Part shown: positions 47,422 to 55,873 of the stretch, one piece after another
Layout of the letters: the number at the start of each line of letters is the position of its first letter
Position numbering within the stretch: the stretch's first letter is position 1
Assembly: GCF_023684385.1 (NCBI RefSeq)
Contig: NZ_JAGSOJ010000003.1
Coordinates: forward strand, 310,001-374,000
Length of the DNA stretch: 64,000 bases
Source: Oceanirhabdus seepicola
GTDB taxonomy: Bacteria; Bacillota; Clostridia; Clostridiales; Clostridiaceae
Reading direction: 5' to 3'
Made by a program: the position numbers and the translations under genes
The notes under the pieces: generated by a model
Told to the model about the DNA's origin: nothing
What the model saw: only the letters and a program-made list of their open reading frames with translations
Databases searched by the model: none

Positions 47422-49689
47422 ATGGAGTTATCTAATAAGGAATGGGAAATTGAAGAAAATAGACTTGAAAGAATAAACGGTGTAATCAAAAACCAATTAA
47501 ATGATTCAGAGAATAGTAGAAAGAAAGTATTTAATCAAGGTATGCAAATAGGACGTGATTTTTGGGATAATGACATAACTGTTCCGGAAAATTCATTTGA
47601 TTTAAAAGCTATTGTAGATATAACTCAGAACCTTCAAGCTGTGAAAAAAGAGCAGCAAAAAGTTGAGATAACAAGTAACGCAATAAGGAAATTGAAACTT
47701 CTGCAGGATAACCTTTATTTTGGAAGAATTGATTTCCAAGAGTGTGGAATTGATGAGAAGGAATCCATATATATTGGTGGGGGTACTTTGATAGATAAGT
47801 TAGATATATTAATCTATGATTGGCGTTCTCCAGTGTGTGGAATGTTCTATGAACATGAAATGGGAGAGGCAGATTATGAATGTCCAGAAGGGCAGATAGA
47901 AGGAGAGATAACCCTTAAGAGACAGTATAGCATAAGTGATGGAAAGATAAAATATATGTTTAATACAGATCTTAAGATAGATGATGACATACTTCAGAAA
48001 AGTTTAAGTAATAATTGCGATGAGAATATGAGAACAATCATTAAATCAATTCAAAAGGAACAAAATAGGGTGATAAGAAATAAGAATGAGGATGTTCTTA
48101 TTGTACAAGGCCCTGCTGGAAGTGGAAAAACGTCAATTGCTCTTCATAGAGCTGCCTATGTATTGTATAAATATCGAGAGAGAGGACTTAAGTCTGATAA
48201 TATAGTAATTTTCTCTCCTAATGAGATCTTTAATGATTATATATCTGAAGTACTACCTGAACTTGGCGAGAATAAAATATCTCAAACAACCTTTATGGAA
48301 TATGCTATGGATTCACTAAGAAGAAACTTAAGTATAGAAGATGGGTATGAACAGATGGAACAAATTCTTTCAGGAAAGGGAAGTCAATCTTACAAGTTAA
48401 GAAGAGAGAGTATTATGTTTAAAGGAAACTTGGAATACCAGAGAATCATAAGAAGATATATTAAATATCTTGAAGAGAATACTATGAATTTTAAAGATAT
48501 ATGGTTTAAAGAATGGTTGATTATTACGGGGGAAGAGCTTAATGATCTTTATTACAACACATATGGGAAATGGCCAATAAAGCATAGATATAAAGAGATG
48601 ATTAAGGATATTGAATGTAGGATAGATCAGAAGAATATCAAGAAGTTGAGACTTGAACAGATTGAAAAAGAATTAGATGAAGATAATCAATACTGTTATG
48701 AAGGTAATGACTTGATTAAAGATGTATTTAATAGAGAGATGGTTACTTTCAGAAACTATATTAAAAGCTTATTGTCAATTAACGAAGTGCAAGTTTATAA
48801 AAAACTTGTAGGTGATAAAGTATTATTTAATAAGATGGCAAGCGGAATTGAACTACCAGGTAATATTATAGACATACTAAGGAGCACATTTAAAAATCTT
48901 AATAATAATAGAGTTATATTTGAGGATATTACCCCTTTGTTATATATAAAACATTCTCTAGGTAATATAAGAAATATGACTCATATAAAGTATGTTATCA
49001 TTGATGAGGCACAGGATTATTCTCCTTTTCAATATAAGTTATTTAAACAGCTATTTCCTAAAGCTGGATTCACTATATTAGGAGATATTAACCAATCTAT
49101 TAATCCATATGTGAATACCTTAGATTATAATATTATAGCTAATATTTTTAATAATAAGAGTTCTAATATAATAGAGTTACACAAAAGTTACCGTTCCACA
49201 AAAGAAATATCAGAATTTACAAAGAGAATAATTAATAATGAAAAGATTATTAATGTTTCAAGAGTGGGTGAAAAGCCAAGGTTAATAGAAGTAAGTGATT
49301 ATGAAGATAGGATCAAGAAAATTAAAGTGGATATAGAATCCATGGTTAAAAGTGGATTAGAGTCAATAGCAATAATATGTAGAACAGCTTCTACAGCTTC
49401 TAAAGTATATAGAGACTTTAAAGGAATAGAGGGTATTGATATAAATCTAATTAAAAAGGAAGATGAAAAGTTTAAGAGTGGAATAAATATTGCACCGTCC
49501 TACCTTTCTAAAGGGCTGGAATTTGATGGGGTAATAATATTTGACGGTGATAAACATGTTTATTCTAACGAAGAGGAAAGACTGTTATTCTATACAATTT
49601 GTACAAGGGCATTACACAGGTTAAGTATATATTACAAAGAAAATCCTACTAAGTTCATAGATGCAATTGATGATGAATTATTTATATAA
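47422..49689 (+). CDS. helD: HelD-type RNA polymerase recycling motor ATPase (UvrD/Rep-like)
   Basis: HelD proteins are SF1 helicase-like ATPases that remove nucleic acid from stalled RNA polymerase. The 755-residue protein has an N-terminal coiled coil (about 1-85) and a DUF-like region with LIYDWRSPVCGMFYEHE. Walker A is GPAGSGKT (230-237), followed by SPNEIFNDYISEVLPELGE, the Walker B region IIDEAQDYSPFQYKLF, and the C-terminal helicase motifs YLSKGLEFDGVII and FYTICTRALHRL. GGAGGG precedes the ATG. Divergent forms exist; its effect on polymerase here is inferred from family. Confidence 0.88.
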   Translation: MELSNKEWEIEENRLERINGVIKNQLNDSENSRKKVFNQGMQIGRDFWDNDITVPENSFDLKAIVDITQNLQAVKKEQQKVEITSNAIRKLKLLQDNLYFGRIDFQECGIDEKESIYIGGGTLIDKLDILIYDWRSPVCGMFYEHEMGEADYECPEGQIEGEITLKRQYSISDGKIKYMFNTDLKIDDDILQKSLSNNCDENMRTIIKSIQKEQNRVIRNKNEDVLIVQGPAGSGKTSIALHRAAYVLYKYRERGLKSDNIVIFSPNEIFNDYISEVLPELGENKISQTTFMEYAMDSLRRNLSIEDGYEQMEQILSGKGSQSYKLRRESIMFKGNLEYQRIIRRYIKYLEENTMNFKDIWFKEWLIITGEELNDLYYNTYGKWPIKHRYKEMIKDIECRIDQKNIKKLRLEQIEKELDEDNQYCYEGNDLIKDVFNREMVTFRNYIKSLLSINEVQVYKKLVGDKVLFNKMASGIELPGNIIDILRSTFKNLNNNRVIFEDITPLLYIKHSLGNIRNMTHIKYVIIDEAQDYSPFQYKLFKQLFPKAGFTILGDINQSINPYVNTLDYNIIANIFNNKSSNIIELHKSYRSTKEISEFTKRIINNEKIINVSRVGEKPRLIEVSDYEDRIKKIKVDIESMVKSGLESIAIICRTASTASKVYRDFKGIEGIDINLIKKEDEKFKSGINIAPSYLSKGLEFDGVIIFDGDKHVYSNEEERLLFYTICTRALHRLSIYYKENPTKFIDAIDDELFI

Positions 49690-49748
49690 GGATAAGGCGT
49701 ATTTAAGAATCAACTAATTTTAATAATAAATTAGGAATGGGGAAGAGA

Positions 49749-50190
49749 ATGAATTTTAACCTATTTAAAAATAAGAATTTCACATTGTTCCTTTTGGGGC
49801 AAGCGACTTTTTCTTTAGGAACAATGGGAAGTTTGGTAACAGAAAGTACACCAATAATAGTTCAATTTTAAAATTTGTACAATATAAATCACAATATATA
49901 ACAATATTCTTCGGAGTAAGTATTTTTATCTTTTTAATGCTTTCTGGGGAGTATTTTATAGTGGATTATACCAAAGTTGTATACCAATTGATATGCTTGG
50001 AAGGTACGCAGCTACTGAGGGTGGGGTTATTACTTTAAGCAGACTGGTAGGCTTAAAGATGTATGGGTATTTCTTTGATATAGATGGTTTGCTAATTCCA
50101 ATGAGCATACTAGGCGTTGGTATAATATTGAAAATTATAATTCAATTACTATTTATGAGAGAAACAAGGTGTGGGATTGATGGGTGGTAA
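49749..50190 (+). pseudogene. Decayed MFS transporter
   Basis: An ATG at 49749 opens MNFNLFKNKNFTLFLLGQAT, the typical N-terminus of an MFS efflux protein, but stops after 40 codons at about 49870. In other frames the 3' part reads AFWGVFYSG, IPIDMLGRYAATEGG, then LMFMRET-like ends, which match the last transmembrane region of such transporters. Most of the middle is missing, leaving about 440 of the 1200 bases expected. It is a deletion- and frameshift-inactivated gene. Confidence 0.8.
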
Positions 50191-50314
50191 TAAATTGTAA
50201 TTATACAAGTAATATGGTAAAATTATTTATATTAATTGCATGTTTTGTAATTGATTAATTTTCTTATATGACTACGAATTAAAGAAAAGGAGTGTTAAAT
50301 TAGTACTAACTTTA

Positions 50315-50437
50315 ATGAAGTAGGAATTGGAAGTAATCGCTGACCCTAAAGCAACAGAGGTGAATAGGTCAATACTTTATTCAAGCCTAGGAACATATGG
50401 AAGAGAGGTTTTACCATTAACAAATGGTAGAAAGTGA
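50315..50437 (+). pseudogene. Short decayed coding fragment of unknown family
   Basis: One frame reads M K stop, then ELEVIADPKATEVNRSIL and YSSLGTYGREVLPLTNGRK before a TGA. The composition looks protein-like for 37 codons, but an in-frame TAG follows the second codon and the product matches nothing I recognise. The same bases form a 10-bp stem (ACTTTATTCA / TGAATAAAGT) enclosing a TACCATT/AATGGTA hairpin, so a structured RNA is an alternative reading. Confidence 0.35.
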
Positions 50438-50522
50438 ATAAAGTTGCTGAAACAACAATTTAACTTGATAATTTTAATGAGATTCTAAACTTATTATGTG
50501 TTTAAGGATATTTAAAGTATAA

Positions 50523-50554
50523 ACAAGTCTGGAGTTACTCTAGACTTGTTTTTA
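50523..50554 (+). terminator. Terminator, first of two near-identical copies
   Basis: ACAAGTCTGGAG and CTCTAGACTTGT form a strong stem followed by TTTTTAT. Nearly the same 30 bases recur at 55830-55861. It ends the decayed MFS region 78 bases before the hydrolase gene. Confidence 0.85.
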
Positions 50555-50631
50555 TCTATAGAATTTTTGAATAAAAATATTAGAGAATAGGAATCTATGT
50601 AACAAATATGATATAAAAAAGGGGATTAAAA

Positions 50632-52857
50632 ATGAATATTGGAAATTTTGTAAAGAAACAAAGAAATAAAATTAAGCACTTATCAAATGGGTGGAAGGGG
50701 GCCTTAACTTCTTTATCTATTACAGCACTAATTATTTCAATATTTATGGGATATAACATTTTTAAACCAAGTGGAATGGGTGCTTTTCTGGTAGGTACGA
50801 TGATTTTGATTCTAGCTACAGTACTTTTTTCGGGAGTTATAAGTATAGTTGTTCATATAATTAAAAAAGCACCCACAAGATTTATTTGGATGACAATCTG
50901 TTCATTTTTATTAATTTCCTTATACTTTTTTTCGGGTACATATGTGTCATTACTGGTAAGTCTATATTTTGTCATTGTAATTCCAATTTTAGGCGGTTTC
51001 TTGTGGAAGCAACTAAAAGGAGAATTCAAAAGTATAAAACTATCAAAAAAAATCTGTGTATACTCAATTAATGGGATATTAACTATTTTTCTTTTGATAA
51101 TTTCTTTTTGGGTTATAAAAGATAGTGACTCTCTTGAAAAACGAATTAATTTAAGTGAATTGAAGAATTCCAAAAACTATGATTCTTCTATTGAAAATCC
51201 AATTGAAAAGGGAAGTTATAGTGTGAAAATTATCACCTACGGAAGTGAAAATAATTATCGTAAAGATTTCCAACTTTCAGATTCTTTAAAAACTAGAACT
51301 ATTGATGGTTCAGCTTTTTTAGAGAATTGGTCAAAATTAAGAACAAGCACACTGGGATTTGGACCAGATAAAATGCCTCTTAACGGAAGAGTTTGGTACC
51401 CGGATAGCAATGAAAAGCATCCTCTTATAATAATGGTTCATGGTAATCACACAATGAATGACTACTCTGATGAAGGGTACGGATACTTAGGAGAGCTTTT
51501 AGCGAGTAGAGGTTATATTTTTGTATCAGTCGATGAGAATTTTTTAAACAGCTCATTTTTTGAGGATTTACTGCTTTTTCATTCTTTGAAAAGAGAAAAT
51601 CAAGCTCGTGGTATGCTGTTACTTGAACATGTAAAGCTTTTTAAAGAATGGAATTCAAGTTATGATAATCCATTTTCAAATAAAGTTGATATGAATAATA
51701 TAGCACTAATTGGTCACTCTAGGGGAGGGGAAGCTGTAGCTATTGCTTCTGCATTTAATAAGATGAAAGTTCATCCTGACAATGGAAATGTAAAGTTAGA
51801 TTACAACTTTAATATCCGTGCCATTGTTTCAATAGCAGGAACTGACAGTCAGTACAAGCCATTAGAAAGACAGCTACTCTTAGAAGATATTAACTTTTTG
51901 TCTATCCATGGCTCTCATGATATGGATGTTTTTTCTTTTCAAGGTATGATGCAATATGATAGAATTCAATTCAGTGGGAAGGGTGATTTTTTTAAATCGT
52001 ATGTGTATATATATGGTGCAAATCACGGACAATTTAATTCTACTTGGGGAAGAAATGATTTAGGGGTGATAGGAGGAATGAAGCTTTTTAATACCAATCA
52101 GTTAATCTCAAAAGAAGATCAAGAACAAATTGCCAAAGTTACAATTTCTTCATTCTTAGATGCAACCTTAAAAGGAAAGATTGAAAATAGAAAAATGTTT
52201 AAGGATTTAGGATATGCTATGAAATGGCTACCAGACAATCTTTATTTAAATAATTATCAAGACTCTAAGACGTTAATAGTAAGTTCCTTTGATGAAGATA
52301 TAGATATTTCCAGTACAACATTAAAAAGTGGGACAATATCTGGTGAAAATTTGGAGATATGGAAAGAAACAAAAGTTGACTTCAAATTTGGGGATAATGA
52401 ATTCAACTCAGTTTTTCTAAAATGGGATAACAAAGAAAAATCAGCATCTAAAGTTCCGAGCTATATAATAACGCTGCCAGACTTAGAAACTAATATATCA
52501 GAGAGTAGTTCTATTATATTTTCTATGGCGGAAAACAATGAAAATGAGAGATTAAAAGAATACAAAGATGCGTTGATAGACTTAACCATAAGTATAGAAG
52601 ATTCACTTGGAAATAAGGCTTCCATTCCATTGAGCCATTTTTCTCCACTTGTTCCTATGGTTGAAGGAAAGATATTAAAAAAGCCTTTTAGTAAGAGCAA
52701 TAGTAAAGAACCTATATTTCAATATTTTGAATTTGAGCTGAAAGATTTTTTACATGAAAATAAAAGCCTTGATATAACCAAATTGAAAAAAATAGGTTTT
52801 ACCTTTGATAAGATAGAAAAAGGCTCGATTTTAATTGATGACATAGGTATTAGATAG
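50632..52857 (+). CDS. Membrane-anchored alpha/beta hydrolase
   Basis: A 741-residue protein with four to five N-terminal membrane segments (about residues 23-165) followed by an extracytoplasmic alpha/beta-hydrolase domain. The oxyanion-hole motif MVHGNH is at 269-273 and the nucleophile elbow GHSRGG has S363. Candidate acid residues are D430 or D432 in SIHGSHDMD, and the histidine is H465 in YGANHGQF. The C-terminal 200 residues are beta-rich, ending KKIGFTFDKIEKGSILIDDIGIR, which resembles a carbohydrate-binding jelly roll. The closest general resemblance is to PET-hydrolase/dienelactone-hydrolase-like esterases; the substrate is unknown. GGGG precedes the ATG. Confidence 0.75.
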   Translation: MNIGNFVKKQRNKIKHLSNGWKGALTSLSITALIISIFMGYNIFKPSGMGAFLVGTMILILATVLFSGVISIVVHIIKKAPTRFIWMTICSFLLISLYFFSGTYVSLLVSLYFVIVIPILGGFLWKQLKGEFKSIKLSKKICVYSINGILTIFLLIISFWVIKDSDSLEKRINLSELKNSKNYDSSIENPIEKGSYSVKIITYGSENNYRKDFQLSDSLKTRTIDGSAFLENWSKLRTSTLGFGPDKMPLNGRVWYPDSNEKHPLIIMVHGNHTMNDYSDEGYGYLGELLASRGYIFVSVDENFLNSSFFEDLLLFHSLKRENQARGMLLLEHVKLFKEWNSSYDNPFSNKVDMNNIALIGHSRGGEAVAIASAFNKMKVHPDNGNVKLDYNFNIRAIVSIAGTDSQYKPLERQLLLEDINFLSIHGSHDMDVFSFQGMMQYDRIQFSGKGDFFKSYVYIYGANHGQFNSTWGRNDLGVIGGMKLFNTNQLISKEDQEQIAKVTISSFLDATLKGKIENRKMFKDLGYAMKWLPDNLYLNNYQDSKTLIVSSFDEDIDISSTTLKSGTISGENLEIWKETKVDFKFGDNEFNSVFLKWDNKEKSASKVPSYIITLPDLETNISESSSIIFSMAENNENERLKEYKDALIDLTISIEDSLGNKASIPLSHFSPLVPMVEGKILKKPFSKSNSKEPIFQYFEFELKDFLHENKSLDITKLKKIGFTFDKIEKGSILIDDIGIR

Positions 52858-52901
52858 TGAACTCTACCTCCACTTGCTCACACTGGATGTGGGATTAAAG
52901 G

Positions 52902-52936
52902 AAAATCACGTTTCATTTTTGAAACGTGATTTTTGA
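52902..52936. terminator. Bidirectional terminator after the hydrolase gene
   Basis: AAAATCACGTTTC and GAAACGTGATTTT form a perfect 13-bp stem with a 6-base loop and flanking A- and T-runs. It serves the convergent hydrolase and YpeB-like genes. Confidence 0.88.
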
Positions 52937-52974
52937 TTAAGCATTTAAATTAATTACATGTCCAATAACATAAG

Positions 52975-53065
52975 TAGATAGTGCTTATCCAAGGGAGCCC
53001 TAGGCTCTTACGGCACCAAAATTTTCTTTTATCACAGGGGTTTATTTCTAATGTCCAACTATCTA
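52975..53065. other. Unassigned structured element in the convergent gap
   Basis: TAGATAGT and ACTATCTA bracket 75 bases that contain a GAGCC-CTA-GGCTC hairpin, an unusually GC-rich word for this genome. The motif ATGTCCAA occurs on both sides (52958 and 53051). It could be the end of a lost insertion sequence or a structured RNA. I recognise no family. Confidence 0.35.
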
Positions 53066-53129
53066 ATAAGGCTGACATTGGATTTAAGAATAATCCTAAG
53101 GGGGTATTGTGATAATTAAGACTAGTGTA

Positions 53130-54383
53130 TTATTTCCACTTTGAATCTAAGAACTTTCCATCATCATCACTAATTCTAATTTTCTTTTCAATACCATCTA
53201 TGGTAACTTCGTGAACAATCCCCTTTTCAGTGTTAACAACAGAAATATTAGAAATTCTATCTCTATAAGTATCATTTATACGTAAAAGTAGTTCTTCTTT
53301 TTTTATTTTAGGAACTAAGGGAGTATCATCATAAATATTATTTATATTAGAAATTCTTAAATACATAAGCTGTCCAAATTCATTTAATGAGATGCAAATT
53401 TCTTTAGTTTCATCAATTACATTACCAATTTTCTTTTGGTACCTACAGTAAATAATATCCTTTTTAAAAATAGTTGATGTTTCCTCGTAGTTATTCAAGT
53501 TTAAATTATTTATATACATTTTACATTTATCAGCCAGCTCTTTTTCGCTCTTTTTTTCTTCAGTGACTTTGTTGTAAGAAAATTGTAAATTAAACCATAT
53601 ATAATCCTTGCAATATTCATTATAAAATACAGTACAATTTTCATTTTCATCACTAAAAACTACACTGTTACCATTTATTTTAGGGAAAATATTAGATGTG
53701 TTTTTAATTCCATCACTTAGGTATTTTTTGTTTAAGGATAAAATTATTTTGGATACAATATTATGATTTGGGAAAGTTTTTGAAAGATCATTATTGCTAT
53801 TGCTTTCTTGTGAAAATGATTCCAAGTTATTTTCACAGTTATATCTAAATATTGAATTAAAGAATTTGCTATGAAAATGAGTATCATAAAAATCAATTTT
53901 CCAAAAGCCACAATCAAAACTATCAATGGTATCATTATAGATTATTGAAACAGCATCAAGATAATCAATAGTTTTTTTTATTACGTCTAAATCTTCAGGC
54001 AACAATACATCTTTTCTTAAAATAATTTTAGCGTCTTCTAAAAAAGAATTTAATGGATCTAAGGAAATGCTTGGTGAAAAATTGTACATTGATTTAGGTT
54101 TCATAGCAAGTTCATGAGATAAATATTGTAATTGTTTTATAGTGGAGCTTATTTCTATTGTTGATTTATCAAAAAATTCATCATTGGAAATTAATAATAC
54201 ATTAAGATCATCTTTTAGGTCACTAATAGACTCAATAAAACTAGATAAAGTCTTCCTGTTTTTATCAGATAATTGTTTTTTTTGAGCGTCATTGCTTTTA
54301 TAAAGACTAACAGTGGAAATTAGTAAGATTATTGTTAACAACATTAAAGGCTTTAGAAACTTATTTTTATTTTTTATATCCAT
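53130..54383 (-). CDS. Membrane-anchored protein resembling spore germination protein YpeB
   Basis: A 417-residue protein with one N-terminal membrane anchor (about residues 11-27) and an external region. An alpha-helical middle is followed by PepSY-like segments. The C-terminal part reads PLVPKIKKEELLLRINDTY then a strand-rich end KGIVHEVTIDGIEKKIRI, which resembles the terminal PepSY repeat of YpeB. YpeB works with the cortex hydrolase SleB; no sleB is adjacent here. The similarity is weak and pattern-based, so the function is tentative. CGAGGTGC precedes the ATG. Confidence 0.4.
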   Translation of the reverse strand: MDIKNKNKFLKPLMLLTIILLISTVSLYKSNDAQKKQLSDKNRKTLSSFIESISDLKDDLNVLLISNDEFFDKSTIEISSTIKQLQYLSHELAMKPKSMYNFSPSISLDPLNSFLEDAKIILRKDVLLPEDLDVIKKTIDYLDAVSIIYNDTIDSFDCGFWKIDFYDTHFHSKFFNSIFRYNCENNLESFSQESNSNNDLSKTFPNHNIVSKIILSLNKKYLSDGIKNTSNIFPKINGNSVVFSDENENCTVFYNEYCKDYIWFNLQFSYNKVTEEKKSEKELADKCKMYINNLNLNNYEETSTIFKKDIIYCRYQKKIGNVIDETKEICISLNEFGQLMYLRISNINNIYDDTPLVPKIKKEELLLRINDTYRDRISNISVVNTEKGIVHEVTIDGIEKKIRISDDDGKFLDSKWK

Positions 54384-54438
54384 AAAGCACCTCGTATTAA
54401 ACTTATTTTAATTTGATTTTAATTACAATATAGATAAA

Positions 54439-54467
54439 TAATAACATGGGTTCTATTTGTGGGTCAA
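54439..54467 (-). promoter_or_regulatory. Putative promoter of the YpeB-like gene
   Basis: On the minus strand TTGACC and TTATTA are 17 bases apart, about 55 bases before the start codon. Confidence 0.5.
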
Positions 54468-54508
54468 TTAGCTATAAGGAATGTGAAAACCAATTCAAAA
54501 ATACTCGA

Positions 54509-55186
54509 TTAAATGTTTGTATATTCTTTAGGAGTATTTTTCTTGTGAATAGTATCAATATTTATAGTGGGAAGATTTAGGTTAAACTTTAAGGATAAAA
54601 GGCGTAAAATCAATGTTACAAAAAAGCTAATGTAAAGAGAAGCTATTTGTGGAATATGGTCATATGAGAAATACATAGCCATAGATCCTACAGCAGATGC
54701 TGAAGCATAGATTTCTTGTTTTAGAATTAAAGGAATATCTCTAACAAACATATCTCTTAATACCCCACCCCCTACACCAGTTAGCATTCCCATGCATGTT
54801 ACACTAAATAAATTGGTCATATTATGAGTAATGGCTATTTTAGCTCCTAATGCCGTAAATGCTCCCAGCCCTATAGCGTCAAAAATTAAAAATACAGTTA
54901 ATTTATTTTTAATTGGAGAGTTAATTTGAAATTTAATCAATACAGGATATAGAAAGAAAGTAAATATGGATGTAATAATACTTATAACAAAATACTTAGG
55001 ATCTCTAAAGATAGTTGGAGTAAGATTTCCAATAACAATATCTCTAAATAATCCTCCGCCGCATGCAGTTACAATAGATAAAGTAATAATTCCGAACAAA
55101 TCTAATTTCTTACGTATTCCAGCTAAAGCGCCAGATATAGCAAATACCATAGTTCCAATAATGTCAAACATATTTAACCAAAGCAT
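54509..55186 (-). CDS. UPF0126/TRIC family membrane protein (PF03458), probable glycine transporter
   Basis: A 225-residue protein with about seven membrane segments built from two similar halves. Each contains the family signature: ITACGGGLFRDIVIGNLTPTIFRDPKY-like in the first half and GVGGGVLRDMFVRDIPLILKQEIYASAS in the second. The family is related to TRIC cation channels, and PF03458 has been associated with glycine transport because of glycine riboswitches upstream. Here a tandem glycine riboswitch lies on the same strand directly upstream, strongly supporting glycine as the substrate or signal. AAAGGAG precedes the ATG. Confidence 0.85.
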   Translation of the reverse strand: MLWLNMFDIIGTMVFAISGALAGIRKKLDLFGIITLSIVTACGGGLFRDIVIGNLTPTIFRDPKYFVISIITSIFTFFLYPVLIKFQINSPIKNKLTVFLIFDAIGLGAFTALGAKIAITHNMTNLFSVTCMGMLTGVGGGVLRDMFVRDIPLILKQEIYASASAVGSMAMYFSYDHIPQIASLYISFFVTLILRLLSLKFNLNLPTINIDTIHKKNTPKEYTNI

Positions 55187-55270
55187 AGTACATTCTCCTT
55201 TATGAGTATTTTATATGTAAATACCATTAAATCTAAATTTAAATTGAATGTTTATTTGTTAGTAAAATAT

Positions 55271-55327
55271 AAAAGGACAGGGAATAAAAAGTATAGCAAA
55301 GCTAGGCTTTTTATTCCCTGTCCTTTT
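55271..55327 (-). terminator. Riboswitch terminator (expression platform)
   Basis: AAAAGGACAGGGAATAAAAA and its exact complement flank a 17-base loop that itself has a TAGC/GCTA stem. On the minus strand the 5' arm begins with the GGACAGGGA end of the glycine aptamer, and the 3' arm ends in TTTT. The overlap of terminator and aptamer end is as expected for a transcriptional glycine switch. Confidence 0.9.
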
Positions 55328-55510
55328 ATCTGAAAGATTCCCTTTAATAAACTAATCTTATTAAAAGTTGCTCCTTTGATGCCCCAATAAGGGGTCTCTC
55401 CAGGGGTGTGTCAGATTATTGTATAAGACCTGAAAGCTTCAAAACAAACTCAAAGCTTAGTTTGTTTTTTTCTTCTACGGTTATCTATAAAGATATCTCC
55501 AATAATCTTC
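55328..55510 (-). ncRNA. Tandem glycine riboswitch (gcvT motif)
   Basis: Reading the minus strand, aptamer 1 starts GGAGATATC (55500) and has the ACCG-core and P3 stem AAACAAACT/AGTTTGTTT. It closes with GCTTTCAGG (55437-55429). A linker leads to aptamer 2, CCTGGAGAGACCCC (from about 55404), GGGGCATCAAAGGAGCAA, ending CTTTCAG (55336-55330). GGACAGGGA follows. This order GGAGAG...CTTTCAGG twice, then GGACAG, is the glycine riboswitch signature. It controls the PF03458 membrane protein gene downstream. Whether glycine turns it on or off is not visible. Confidence 0.88.
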
Positions 55511-55538
55511 ATTCACAAATATTAACATTTATGTTTTT

Positions 55539-55567
55539 ATTTTATGCATTGGATGTAAAGTTGTCAA
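55539..55567 (-). promoter_or_regulatory. Sigma-A promoter of the glycine riboswitch transcript
   Basis: On the minus strand a perfect TTGACA (55567-55562) and TAAAAT (55544-55539) are exactly 17 bases apart, with the start point near 55532, about 30 bases before aptamer 1. Confidence 0.85.
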
Positions 55568-55674
55568 CATAAATTTTCTAAAAATACCTTAATTATATAA
55601 GGAAATTTAAAAGTTTAGAAATAGTATTAATCAGTAATAATATTGTATAAGTGTATCAGAGTGTTAATGCTTTA

Positions 55675-55704
55675 TTGACTAACTTATTTTAATTGGAATA
55701 TAAT
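55675..55704 (+). promoter_or_regulatory. Sigma-A promoter of the GNAT gene leader
   Basis: TTGACT (55675-55680) and TATAAT (55699-55704) are 18 bases apart. They lie about 170 bases before the gene, leaving a leader of about 160 nt that ends in a terminator. Confidence 0.65.
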
Positions 55705-55829
55705 TGTAGTATATCTACCATAGAAGCTGAAACATGAGAGTATATTTATTACAATATGGGAGCATTAAGTTATTCAGAACAAATTGAAACTTTTAACTAA
55801 TTTTAATGTTAAATGAATTAGAATATTTA

Positions 55830-55861
55830 CAAATCTAGAGTTACTCTAGACTTGTTTTTAT
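55830..55861 (+). terminator. Terminator in the GNAT leader, second of two copies
   Basis: ACAAATCTAGAG and CTCTAGACTTGT form a stem followed by TTTTTAT. It stands between the promoter at 55675 and the GNAT ribosome binding site (GGAGGGG at 55862), so it would attenuate the gene unless bypassed. Confidence 0.85.
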
Positions 55862-55873
55862 GGAGGGGTAAGT

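Noticed and set aside
50340..50450. Riboswitch or T-box in the region before the hydrolase gene
   Set aside because: A 10-bp stem and an inner hairpin exist, but no conserved core such as the T-box GTGGNACCGCG was found. The same bases read as a decayed coding frame, so I listed it as such with low confidence.
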